Shown here piece by piece: positions 32,458 through 40,675 of a DNA stretch of 64,000 bases. The notes below the pieces were generated by a model. The model was not told the origin of the DNA. It worked only from the letters and a program-made list of their open reading frames with translations, and made no database searches. The stretch is taken from assembly GCF_002102345.1 (NCBI RefSeq), contig NZ_LQPP01000031.1, forward strand, positions 1 through 64,000, read 5' to 3'. Position numbers and translations under genes: made by a program. The stretch comes from Mycolicibacterium peregrinum (GTDB taxonomy: Bacteria; Actinomycetota; Actinomycetes; Mycobacteriales; Mycobacteriaceae). How positions within the stretch are numbered: position 1 is the stretch's first letter; every line of letters begins with the position of its first letter.

Positions 32458-34629
32458 GTGCCAGCTGACGATCACGATGTCGAAGTGCAGTCCGAACAGA
32501 CCTATGTCGACGGGCTCTATACCCGCCTGGACGCCGAACGTATCCGGGTGCGTGACCGGTATCGCACCGCGCTGCGTGAGCACGGCGGCAGTGCGGTGGA
32601 ACGCGACGCCGAGGTTCGCGCATTGGCCAAGGAAGCCAACCGGCTCGACGTAGCCGACAACGGCCTGTGCTTCGGACGGCTGGAAACCGTTGCCGGGGAA
32701 CATCTCTACGTCGGGCGCCTCGGTATCTTCGATCGCGAGGACGACTACGAGCCGTTGCTGCTGGACTGGCGGGCACCGCTGGCCCGGCCGTTCTACACCG
32801 CGACCGGGGCGAATCCCGAGAACATGCGGCGGCGGCGCCAGTTCCGCACCCTGGGTCGGCGGGTGCTCGATTTCACCGACGAGGTGCTGGGCCGGCCCAC
32901 CGCGGGCGACGAAGGTGACGAGGACGCCGCACTGTTGGCCGCGGTGAACGCTCCGCGCGGCGAGGGCATGCGCGACATCGTCGCCACGATCCAGTCCGAG
33001 CAGGACGAGGTCATCCGCAACGAACACACCGGCGTGTTGGTGGTCGAGGGCGGCCCTGGCACCGGTAAGACCGTGGTGGCGCTGCACCGGGTGGCCTATC
33101 TGCTGTACACCCACCGGGAGCGGATCGAACGTCACGGCGTGCTCGTGGTCGGACCCAACGAGGCGTTCCTGAACCACATCGGCCGGGTGCTGCCGTCACT
33201 GGGTGAGTCCGACGCGGTGTTCATGACGCCCGGCGATCTGGCTCCCGGCCTGCACGTCACAGCCGAGGACGCACCCGAAGTGGCCGCGATCAAAGGCTCG
33301 TTGAAGATCCTCGACGTGCTGGCCGCCGCGGTCGCCGACCGCCAGGAGGTCCCCGACGAACCGATCTACATCGAACTGCCCGATGTCACCGTCCGCATCG
33401 ACGCCGAAACCGCGCAGTGGGCCATCGAGGAGGCCCGCGAAACCGGACTACCGCACAACGAGGCGCGCACGACCTTCCGCGACATCGTCACCTACGTCCT
33501 GACCGAACGTGCCGTCGCGCGTATCGGCAAGGGCTGGTTGAGCCGTCAGGACAAAGCGGCGTGGGAGGAGCTGCGGGCCAGCGTGGTCAGCGAGCTCGAC
33601 GAGAACGCCGCGTTCGCCGCGGCACTAGATCGGCTCTGGCCGATCCTCACCCCGGAGACCCTGCTGGCCCCGCTGTATACGTCGGCCGAGAGGTTGGCCG
33701 CGGCCGGCGCCGACCCTCGCCTGTTGCGTACCGACGGCAGCGCCTGGACCGTCTCGGACGTGCCGTTGCTCGACGAGCTCGTCGACCTCCTGGGCCGGGA
33801 CAAGGCGGGCGAGGAAGCCGCAGAACGCGAACGGCGCGAGGAAGCCGCCTATGCCGCGGGCGTGCTCGATCTGATGATCGCCCGTGAGGACCTGATGGAC
33901 GACGAGGACCACCTGCTGGCCAGCGACCTCATCGACGCCGAGGACCTGGCCGACCGGTTCCTCGAGCGCGACACCCGGGAACTCGCCGAACGCGCTGCGG
34001 CCGACCGGGATTGGACTTACGGTCATGTGGTGGTCGACGAAGCCCAGGAACTGTCCGAGATGGACTGGCGGGTGTTGATGCGTCGTTGTCCACGCCGGTC
34101 CTTCACCGTGGTCGGCGATCTGGCACAGCGCCGCTCGGCCGCCGGCGCCCGGTCCTGGGACGCGATGCTCGAGCCGTACGTGCCGGGCCGGTGGATCTAC
34201 CGGACGCTGTCGGTCAACTACCGGACCCCGGCCGAGATCATGGCGGTGGCCGCAGCGCTGCTCGGCGAGTTCGCGCCCGGCGTGAAACCGCCGGAGTCCG
34301 TCCGGTCCTGCGGTGTGCAGCCGTGGGCCAAGCAGCTGACCGCCGCTGAAATCCCGTCAGCTGTCGAGGAATTCGTGCGGGAGGAAGCCACCCGAGAAGG
34401 CACATGTGTGGTGATCGGCCCACCCGGCGTGCCCGGTGCGGTGGCCCCGTCGGAAACCAAGGGCCTCGAGTTCGACGCCGTGCTCGTGGTGGAGCCCGCA
34501 CACATCCTGGCCGACGGCGACCGCGGCGCCGCCGAGTTGTATGTCGCCCTCACCCGGGCGACGCAGCGCCTCGGCGTGCTGCACACCGAACCCCTGCCCG
34601 ACGCGCTGAACGGACTCGCCCGTGCCTGA
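32458..34629 (+). CDS. helD: HelD/HelR RNA polymerase recycling helicase
   Basis: A 723-residue UvrD-like superfamily 1 protein. A charged coiled-coil N-terminal arm (about 1-65) is followed by LDWRAPLARPFY, Walker A VEGGPGTGKT (about 198), VVDEAQELS as motif II (about 524), VGDLAQRRS, VNYRTPAEI, SETKGLEFDAVLVVEP and YVALTRATQRL. This is the mycobacterial HelD layout. HelD enters the RNA polymerase channels and removes nucleic acid, and HelR homologues displace rifamycins. The GTG start has GGGAGCAC upstream. The RAE 54 bp upstream makes rifamycin induction likely. The next gene overlaps by 8 bp. Confidence 0.94.
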   Translation: MPADDHDVEVQSEQTYVDGLYTRLDAERIRVRDRYRTALREHGGSAVERDAEVRALAKEANRLDVADNGLCFGRLETVAGEHLYVGRLGIFDREDDYEPLLLDWRAPLARPFYTATGANPENMRRRRQFRTLGRRVLDFTDEVLGRPTAGDEGDEDAALLAAVNAPRGEGMRDIVATIQSEQDEVIRNEHTGVLVVEGGPGTGKTVVALHRVAYLLYTHRERIERHGVLVVGPNEAFLNHIGRVLPSLGESDAVFMTPGDLAPGLHVTAEDAPEVAAIKGSLKILDVLAAAVADRQEVPDEPIYIELPDVTVRIDAETAQWAIEEARETGLPHNEARTTFRDIVTYVLTERAVARIGKGWLSRQDKAAWEELRASVVSELDENAAFAAALDRLWPILTPETLLAPLYTSAERLAAAGADPRLLRTDGSAWTVSDVPLLDELVDLLGRDKAGEEAAERERREEAAYAAGVLDLMIAREDLMDDEDHLLASDLIDAEDLADRFLERDTRELAERAAADRDWTYGHVVVDEAQELSEMDWRVLMRRCPRRSFTVVGDLAQRRSAAGARSWDAMLEPYVPGRWIYRTLSVNYRTPAEIMAVAAALLGEFAPGVKPPESVRSCGVQPWAKQLTAAEIPSAVEEFVREEATREGTCVVIGPPGVPGAVAPSETKGLEFDAVLVVEPAHILADGDRGAAELYVALTRATQRLGVLHTEPLPDALNGLARA

Positions 34630-35827
34630 CACCACCTGTGCGATCGTCGGCGGTGGCCCCGCCGGAATGATGCTCGGGCTGATCCTGGCCCGGTGCGGGG
34701 TACCGGTCACCGTCATGGAGAAGCACGCCGACTTCCTGCGCGACTTCCGCGGCGACACCGTGCACCCGAGCACCATGCGCATGCTCGACGAGCTGGGCCT
34801 CTTCGGAGAATTCGACAAGATCGGCTACAGCAAGGTCGAAAAGGGCGAGTTCACGGTCGACGGCGAGCCGGTGACGCTGGTCGACTTCCGTCGGCTGCGC
34901 CAGCCCCACCCATACGTGGCGATGGTGCCGCAGTGGGACTTCCTCGACCTGCTGGCCGATGCGGGCCGAGCGGAACCCAACTTCACCCTGCGCATGCAGA
35001 CCGAGGTGACCGGACTACTGCGCGAAGGCGAGCGCGTCACCGGGGTCCGCTACACCAGTCCGGACGGGGACGGGGAACTGCGCGCCGAGCTCACCGTGGC
35101 CTGCGACGGGCGCACGTCGCTGGTCAGGCGGGAGGCCGGACTCAACACGCGGGACTACCCGGTGCCCTTCGACGTGTGGTGGTTCCGCCTGCCACGCACC
35201 GAAGATGGCCAGTACTCACTGATCCCGCGGACCGCGCCCGGACGGGCGTTGATCATGATTCCCCGCACCGGCTACTTCCAGGTCGCCTACCTGATCCCGA
35301 AGGGCAGCGACGCCGGACTCCGGGCCCGCGGACTGGACGCCTTCCACGCCGAACTCGCCGAGCTCATTCCCGAAGCCGATCCCGGCGCACTCATCTCCTG
35401 GGACGACGTCAAGCACCTGGACGTCCAACTCAACCGTCTCCCGCGGTGGCACCGCGAGGGGCTGCTGTGCATCGGCGACGCCGCCCACGCCATGTCGCCG
35501 GTCGGCGGCGTCGGCATCAATGTCGCCATCCAGGACGCCGCCGCGGCCGCCCGCCTGCTGTACCAGCCGCTACGGGAGCATCGGGTCACCGGATCCGACC
35601 TGGCCGCTGTGCAGCGCCGGCGCACGCTGCCCACCGTCATCACCCAGGGCTTCCAACGGATCCTGCATCGCCGGGTGATTGCGCCCGTCATGGCCGGGGC
35701 CGACATCACCCCGCCCGGAGCTCTGCTGAAGATCGTGCAACGGTTCCCCCAGCTGACCGCGATTCCGGCGTACCTGGTCGGTACCGGGGTGCGTCCCGAG
35801 CACGTCGCCGCACCGGCCCGTCGATAG
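34622..35827 (+). CDS. FAD-dependent monooxygenase coupled to helD
   Basis: A 401-residue group A flavoprotein hydroxylase. The FAD motif CAIVGGGPAGMMLG is at the N-terminus, the DG motif is VACDGRTSLVRR (about 160), and the third motif GDAAHAMSPVGGVGINVAIQDA is near 285. It uses NAD(P)H and oxygen to hydroxylate an aromatic. The GTG start lies inside the end of helD (8-bp overlap), so the two are translationally coupled. It is shorter than, and distinct in sequence from, the classical Rox rifampicin monooxygenase. Shared RAE control still makes a rifamycin or related aromatic a reasonable candidate (inference). Confidence 0.9.
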   Translation: MPDTTCAIVGGGPAGMMLGLILARCGVPVTVMEKHADFLRDFRGDTVHPSTMRMLDELGLFGEFDKIGYSKVEKGEFTVDGEPVTLVDFRRLRQPHPYVAMVPQWDFLDLLADAGRAEPNFTLRMQTEVTGLLREGERVTGVRYTSPDGDGELRAELTVACDGRTSLVRREAGLNTRDYPVPFDVWWFRLPRTEDGQYSLIPRTAPGRALIMIPRTGYFQVAYLIPKGSDAGLRARGLDAFHAELAELIPEADPGALISWDDVKHLDVQLNRLPRWHREGLLCIGDAAHAMSPVGGVGINVAIQDAAAAARLLYQPLREHRVTGSDLAAVQRRRTLPTVITQGFQRILHRRVIAPVMAGADITPPGALLKIVQRFPQLTAIPAYLVGTGVRPEHVAAPARR

Positions 35828-35834
35828 GTGCGGC

Positions 35835-36458
35835 GTGGGAGGAAAACAGAATCCCGATCAGCGCCGACGCGAATTATGCGACGCGGCAATCACTCTGCTG
35901 GCTCGCGAGGGTGTCAAAGGCGTCACCCATCTGAAGGTCGACCGCAAAGCCGGGGTACCGGACGGCACCACGTCGTTCTACTTCCGCACCAGCGCGGCCT
36001 TGATGCGGGCGGCGGCCAACCGCATCGCCGATCTGGACCTGGCCGATCTGACCGCGGCCACGGGTTCCGGGGCGCACGGTGATGTGCGCGGTCTGGCGCG
36101 GCTGGTCATCCGGTCGAGCACCGGCGCGCGTCTGGTCCGGAGCAAGGCCCGCTACGAGCTGGTCATGCCCTCGAGCCGCGACGCCGGACTGGCAGAGGCG
36201 TTCAGCCACAACCAGCAGCGATTCTTCGAACTGCACCGCAACGTTGTGGTGGCACTCTGCCCGGCCGACACCGACCCGGGTCTGATCGACGAAAAAGCTT
36301 ATGTGCTCCTGACTTTCATCAGCGGCCTGATGCTGGCACTGGCCCGAGGCGACCGCACGATCAACTCCGACGAGGAACTCCACGACATCATCGCCGCGAT
36401 CGTCGCCGCCGTGCCGGCGGCCTCACATCGCGAAGGAGTAGCCGCCGTTGACCGGTAG
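35835..36458 (+). CDS. TetR-family regulator downstream of the helD-monooxygenase pair
   Basis: A 207-residue TetR protein with HTH ELCDAAITLLAREGVKGVTH and DRKAGVPDGTTSFYFRT. The ligand domain contains ARYELVMPSSRDAGLAEAF, as in TetR_C_7/17 proteins. GTG 35835 starts 7 bp after the monooxygenase stop, so it is probably in the same transcript. It may regulate its own operon or the neighbouring SDR/LLM genes. Its 3' end overlaps the convergent SDR gene by 36 bp. Confidence 0.88.
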   Translation: MGGKQNPDQRRRELCDAAITLLAREGVKGVTHLKVDRKAGVPDGTTSFYFRTSAALMRAAANRIADLDLADLTAATGSGAHGDVRGLARLVIRSSTGARLVRSKARYELVMPSSRDAGLAEAFSHNQQRFFELHRNVVVALCPADTDPGLIDEKAYVLLTFISGLMLALARGDRTINSDEELHDIIAAIVAAVPAASHREGVAAVDR

Positions 36459-37202
36459 CGTCTGGCCGGTGATCCAGGAGCCGTGGTCGCCGGCCAGCAG
36501 TACCGCCAGATAGGCCACATCCTCGGGTAGCCCGGGCCTGCGGATCGGGTAGCGCGACAGGATCGCCTTGGCCTGTGGGGAATCGGCCATCTCGGCCCAC
36601 AGCGGTTCTGTGAGCGGGGTTCGCATGGTGCCCAGCGCGATGTTGTTGGCGGTGACGCCGTAGCGGCCGTTCTCCAGCGCGATCGACCGCGTCAAGCCCG
36701 CGGCACCGGCCTTGGCGGCCGCATAGACCGCTCCGCTGGCGTCCCCCGTCCGGCCCGCATCCGAGACGATGGTCACGACCCGGCCCCACTGCCGCTCCAC
36801 CATCGCCGGCAGCACAGCCCGCGTGCAGTTCAGCACGCCGTACAGATTCACCTGCAGGAACGGGTCCCAGTCCGCGGGTGAGGTTTCCGCGAACGGCATC
36901 CGGGCGGCGAATCCCTCGGCCCCGGCATTACCCGCGTTGTTCACCAGTACATCGACCGGCCCGGCCTCTTCGATCGCGTCGGTGACCGCTCGATAGTCGG
37001 TGACGTCGAACGGTACCGCCAGCGCGTCACCGCCCGCTTCCCGCAGTTCTGCGACCACCGCCTCGGCCCGGTCGCCCCGGAGGTCGTTGACCAGCACGGT
37101 GGCGCCGGCGGCCGCGAAGGCATCGGCCAGTCCCCGGCCGACTCCCTGTCCGGCACCGGTGACCAGCACGCGTCGGCCCGACAGATCGAATTGCAGCGTC
37201 AT
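36423..37202 (-). CDS. short-chain dehydrogenase/reductase
   Basis: A 259-residue classical SDR. The cofactor motif is TGAGQGVGRGL (about 15), the structural motif NNAGNAG (about 88), the catalytic Ser is in VSDAG (about 142), and YAAAK holds Tyr and Lys (about 155). The cofactor loop LVNDLRGDR with Asp after the second strand suggests NAD(H) preference. The substrate is unknown. It is divergent from the LLM oxidoreductase across a short dyad. Confidence 0.92.
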   Translation of the reverse strand: MTLQFDLSGRRVLVTGAGQGVGRGLADAFAAAGATVLVNDLRGDRAEAVVAELREAGGDALAVPFDVTDYRAVTDAIEEAGPVDVLVNNAGNAGAEGFAARMPFAETSPADWDPFLQVNLYGVLNCTRAVLPAMVERQWGRVVTIVSDAGRTGDASGAVYAAAKAGAAGLTRSIALENGRYGVTANNIALGTMRTPLTEPLWAEMADSPQAKAILSRYPIRRPGLPEDVAYLAVLLAGDHGSWITGQTLPVNGGYSFAM

Positions 37203-37254
37203 CGTCGGTGAGCTCTCCTTGTGGTTTGGTTTGGGACAACCTACTCCACGAAGT

Positions 37255-37270
37255 CTCTATATATGTAGAG
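37255..37270. promoter_or_regulatory. dyad in the SDR/LLM divergent promoter
   Basis: CTCTATATATGTAGAG has 5-bp perfect arms (CTCTA/TAGAG) around an AT-rich hexamer, between two divergent genes. It looks like a regulator site that may overlap the -10 region. The TetR gene at 35835 is one candidate binder. Confidence 0.45.
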
Positions 37271-37296
37271 TCCGTGCACGACGGAACGGAGCCCTC

Positions 37297-38217
37297 GTGA
37301 AATTCATCTTCAACCTGCCTCACATGCTGCGGCTGAAGGCGACGATGCAGCCGTGGGAAGCTGAAGTCACCGGTGCCGACCAGACCCGGATGGCCAAACG
37401 GGCTGACGAGTTGGGCTACGACATGATCGCCGTACCCGAGCATTTCGCCATCCCGCGTGAGCACGTCGAGTTGTCCGGGCCGCACTATCTGCAGTCCACA
37501 GTCGCGCAGGCCTACCTGGCAGGTGCCACCTCACGGATACGGCTCAACTCCTGCATCACGGTGCTGCCGCTCCAGCATCCGCTCGTCCTCGCCAAGTCAC
37601 TGGCAACCGCGGACTGGATGAGCAGTGGGCGAATGATGGTCACGTTCGGAGTCGGTTGGCTGCAGCGCGAATTCGAATTGCTCGGGGTGCCATTTCACGA
37701 ACGGGGGCGGATTGCCGACGAATACCTGGCGGCCATCATCGAGCTGTGGACCAGTGAGAACCCGCGATTCGACGGACGGTACGTGGCCTTCGAGGACATC
37801 GCCGTCGAACCCAAACCGATTCAGAAACCATACCTTCCGGTGTGGATCGGCGGAGACGCCGACGGAGCGCTGCGGCGCGCAGCGAAGTACGCCACCGGAT
37901 GGTGGTCGTTTCTCACCCCTCCCGAACAATTGGCCGAGCGGATCGAGTTCATCAAGTCGCAGCCCGAATACGACGGACGTGACTTCGACGTCGTTCACGG
38001 CATGGCGACCAGACGGGTCGGGGAGGCGCATACCGTGCGTGAGGACCCCGATGCCCGGTCCGGGATGAGTGCGCAGGAGATGGTCGACCGGTTGTGCTGG
38101 CTGGGGGAACAGGGAGTCACGGTGAGCGCGGTTCCGCTGCCGGCGGTGAGCGGTGTCGACGAATATCTCGAATACGCCCAATGGGTGATCGAGGAGATCA
38201 AGACAAAGGTGCCCTAG
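37297..38217 (+). CDS. LLM-class (probably F420-dependent) oxidoreductase
   Basis: A 306-residue luciferase-like TIM-barrel protein. Typical segments are GADQTRMAKRADELGYDMIAVPEHF (about 25-48), RIRLNSCITVLPLQHPLVLAKSLATADWMSSGRMMVTFGVGW (about 88-130) and PVWIGGDADGALRRAAKYATGWW. Mycobacterial members usually use coenzyme F420. The GTG start has GGAACGGAG upstream. It is divergent from the SDR and may act on the same metabolite. Confidence 0.9.
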   Translation: MKFIFNLPHMLRLKATMQPWEAEVTGADQTRMAKRADELGYDMIAVPEHFAIPREHVELSGPHYLQSTVAQAYLAGATSRIRLNSCITVLPLQHPLVLAKSLATADWMSSGRMMVTFGVGWLQREFELLGVPFHERGRIADEYLAAIIELWTSENPRFDGRYVAFEDIAVEPKPIQKPYLPVWIGGDADGALRRAAKYATGWWSFLTPPEQLAERIEFIKSQPEYDGRDFDVVHGMATRRVGEAHTVREDPDARSGMSAQEMVDRLCWLGEQGVTVSAVPLPAVSGVDEYLEYAQWVIEEIKTKVP

Positions 38218-38279
38218 GACCCTGGGTACGCACCGGTGCAACCCATAACCTGGAAGCGTTCAGCCATAGGAGGGCACTG

Positions 38280-38633
38280 ATGAGCGACCACGACGTACGG
38301 ATGATCATCCTGTCGACGGACGACCTGGATGAGTCGATCCGCTTCTACAGCGAGACGCTGGGAATGCCACTGAAGTTCCGCGACGGCGCACACTTCGCCG
38401 CGCTCGACGGTGGATCGCTCACCCTCGCGCTGGCCACGTCGGTGGACCACCCGATCCCCGGCCAGGTTGTCGTGGGGATCAAGACCGCCGACGTCGACGG
38501 CGCGGCCAAGGCCATCGAAGCCAGCGGCGGCGGAATCATCAAGCACCCGTACGACGATGCGCACGAGCGTCGGGCCGTGGTCTACGACAACAAAGGCAAC
38601 GGCCTGGTCTTCTACAGCCCTCTCAACCGCTAG
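38280..38633 (+). CDS. small VOC-family protein
   Basis: A 117-residue glyoxalase-fold protein. RMIILSTDDLDESIRFYSETLGMPL opens the first module. The second contains QVVVGIKTADVDGAAKAIEASGG and ends in VVYDNKGNGLVFYSP. Strong AGGAGGG site before the ATG. It follows the LLM gene after 62 bp and may be cotranscribed. The end overlaps the convergent LysR gene by 4 bp. Binding or resistance functions are possible; none is assigned. Confidence 0.88.
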   Translation: MSDHDVRMIILSTDDLDESIRFYSETLGMPLKFRDGAHFAALDGGSLTLALATSVDHPIPGQVVVGIKTADVDGAAKAIEASGGGIIKHPYDDAHERRAVVYDNKGNGLVFYSPLNR

Positions 38634-39523
38634 CCCAGCGAACCCGCGGCGGCGAGCAGGGTTTCGGCCAGAAGTGCTGCCGCGGGTGTCATGCGCTCGG
38701 CCGGCGGTGCGGCGAGATAGACCTGCCACACCGCCGGGTCCCGCAAAGCCACAGCTCGCAGATCACCGAAGCGCCGCGCCTCGGACACAGGCATGAAGGA
38801 CGTGCCAAGACCGTTGCCGACGAGTTCGGCGATCGCGGCGAATCCGGCGGGCACCTCGTACTGCGTCTGGGGTTGCACGCCTGCGCGGTGGAACGCCTCG
38901 TCCATCAGGCGCCGCAATCCGAATTCGGGCGGGAAACCGACGAGATCCTCACCGGCCAGATCACCGAGATCGAGGCGACGACGGCGCGCCAGCTCGTGGT
39001 CGTCACGGCAGACGAACACCATCGGCTCCTCGAACAGCATCTTCATGTCGAGCTGCGCCGGGAACCGGTTGGGCAGCGACACCAGTGCCAGGTCCAGCGA
39101 GCCCTCCAGCAGTGCGGCAAGATAGGCCGACGCGCCGGACTGACTCAGCCGCAACCGTAGCCGGACATGCGGGTGGTCCCGGTGAAAATCGCCGAGGGCG
39201 CGGGCGACATCGACCGGCCCATAGGAGATCAGCGAACCGAATTCGACTGTGCCCATCAGTGATCCACGAAACTGGGCGGCGGATTCAGCCGCCGCCCTGG
39301 CTGCGTGCAGAACCTCGTGGGCATGTGCCGAGAAGGCCTCCCCCGCGGCGGTCAGGCTGATCCGCTGCCGTGACCGGTCGAACAACGCCACCCCGAGTTC
39401 ACGCTCCAATTTCGCGATCGACGTCGACAACGCCGACTGCACGACGTGCGCGCGTTCGGCGGCTCGGGTGAAGCTCATCTCACCGGCCACCGCAATGAAG
39501 TGTTCGATCTGGCGTAACTCCAC
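38630..39523 (-). CDS. LysR-family transcriptional regulator
   Basis: A 297-residue LysR protein. The N-terminal winged HTH reads MELRQIEHFIAVAGEMSFTRAAERAHVVQSALSTSIAKLE, followed by the substrate-binding domain with LVSLPNRFPAQLDMK and ELVGNGLGTSFMP. It starts at a GTG. A T-N11-A dyad lies 15 bp upstream, in the gap shared with the divergent hydrolase gene. It is thus a likely autoregulator and activator of that gene. Confidence 0.93.
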   Translation of the reverse strand: MELRQIEHFIAVAGEMSFTRAAERAHVVQSALSTSIAKLERELGVALFDRSRQRISLTAAGEAFSAHAHEVLHAARAAAESAAQFRGSLMGTVEFGSLISYGPVDVARALGDFHRDHPHVRLRLRLSQSGASAYLAALLEGSLDLALVSLPNRFPAQLDMKMLFEEPMVFVCRDDHELARRRRLDLGDLAGEDLVGFPPEFGLRRLMDEAFHRAGVQPQTQYEVPAGFAAIAELVGNGLGTSFMPVSEARRFGDLRAVALRDPAVWQVYLAAPPAERMTPAAALLAETLLAAAGSLG

Positions 39524-39531
39524 CGTGTCAG

Positions 39532-39552
39532 CCTATCTATCTAGTCGATAGG
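39532..39552. promoter_or_regulatory. LysR-type box
   Basis: TATCTAGTCGATA (39538-39550) is a T-N11-A motif with TATC/GATA arms. It lies inside a wider CCTATC...GATAGG repeat. It sits between the divergent lysR and Tat-lipoprotein hydrolase genes. Confidence 0.65.
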
Positions 39553-39635
39553 GCTCATCAGATTCAATCGTTGGACTTGATGGCCACGCGGGGGTGAGAT
39601 GGATACCGACGAGCCCGCGAGAAGGAGCAGCAACG

Positions 39636-40670
39636 GTGAACGGTTTGAGCAGAAGGAATTTCGGCTTCCTCACGGCAGCCGCTGCCGGCGCGGCCACCTT
39701 GGCGGCCTGTGGCACGCCGTCCAGTCCTGCCCCGGCTGCCTCAGCCGGGGCGCCGTCGAAACCGTCACACCCCATGAACCCGGTCAAGCAGATCGACGCC
39801 GGTGATCTCAACGTGGGCTACACCGAGGCCGGTCCGACCGATGGCCTCCCGGTAATCCTGCTGCACGGCTGGCCCTACGACATCCACAGCTACGCCGACG
39901 CCTCCGCGCTGCTCGCCGAGCAGGGCTTCCGCGTGATCGTGCCCCACCTCCGCGGCTTCGGCTCGACCCGGTTCCGCTCGGCCGACACCGTCCGCAACGG
40001 CCAGCAGGCGGCCCTGGCGCAGGACGTCGTCGCGCTGATGGACGCGCTGAACATCCCCAAGGCCGTGCTCGGCGGATACGACTGGGGCGGGCGGACCGCC
40101 AACAACGTTGCCGCACTGTGGCCGCAGCGCTGTGCGGGACTGGTCGCCGTCAGCGGTTACATCACGGTCAACCTGGCCGCCAACCTCAAGCCGCTGGCAC
40201 CCGAGGCCGAGTTGGGATGGTGGTACCAGTACTACTTCGCGACCCCGCGCGGCGAACTCGGCTACCGCGAGAACACCAAGGAATTCAACCGGCTGATCTG
40301 GACCAAGGCCTCACCACTGTGGCGCTTCGACGACGCCACCTACGATCTGTCCGCCGCCGCGTTCGACAATCCCGATCACGTCGCGATCGTGGTGCACAAC
40401 TACCGGTGGCGGCTCAGCCTGGCTCCCGGCGAAGCGCGCTACGACGCCGACGAAGCCCGGTTGGCAGGCAAGCCCCCGGTCACCGTGCCGACCATCACGA
40501 TCGGGTCCGACTTCGACGGTGCGGCCAAGGACGGTGCCGGCTACCGCTCGCTCTACACAGGGCCCTACGAACACCGAATCCTCGACGGCATCGGACACAA
40601 CGTTCCCCAGGAAGCGCCCGAACAGTTCGTCGCCGCCATCGCCGACGTCAGCCGGATGGGTGGACGCTGA
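39636..40670 (+). CDS. Tat-exported lipoprotein hydrolase, epoxide hydrolase/haloalkane dehalogenase-like
   Basis: A 344-residue protein. A twin-arginine signal (SRRNFGFLTAAAAG) ends in a lipobox LAAC, so it is probably a lipid-anchored cell-surface enzyme. The alpha/beta hydrolase body has HGWPYDIHSY for the oxyanion region. GGYDWGG gives an Asp nucleophile, as in epoxide hydrolases and haloalkane dehalogenases, and the late His is in GIGHNVPQE. The GTG at 39636 follows GAAGGAG. It is divergent from lysR, which probably controls it. The substrate is unknown. Confidence 0.9.
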   Translation: MNGLSRRNFGFLTAAAAGAATLAACGTPSSPAPAASAGAPSKPSHPMNPVKQIDAGDLNVGYTEAGPTDGLPVILLHGWPYDIHSYADASALLAEQGFRVIVPHLRGFGSTRFRSADTVRNGQQAALAQDVVALMDALNIPKAVLGGYDWGGRTANNVAALWPQRCAGLVAVSGYITVNLAANLKPLAPEAELGWWYQYYFATPRGELGYRENTKEFNRLIWTKASPLWRFDDATYDLSAAAFDNPDHVAIVVHNYRWRLSLAPGEARYDADEARLAGKPPVTVPTITIGSDFDGAAKDGAGYRSLYTGPYEHRILDGIGHNVPQEAPEQFVAAIADVSRMGGR

Positions 40671-40675
40671 CCTGA

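Noticed and set aside
34622..35827. Naming the FAD monooxygenase Rox
   Set aside because: The length and sequence differ from classical rifampicin monooxygenases. Only the genetic context supports a drug role.
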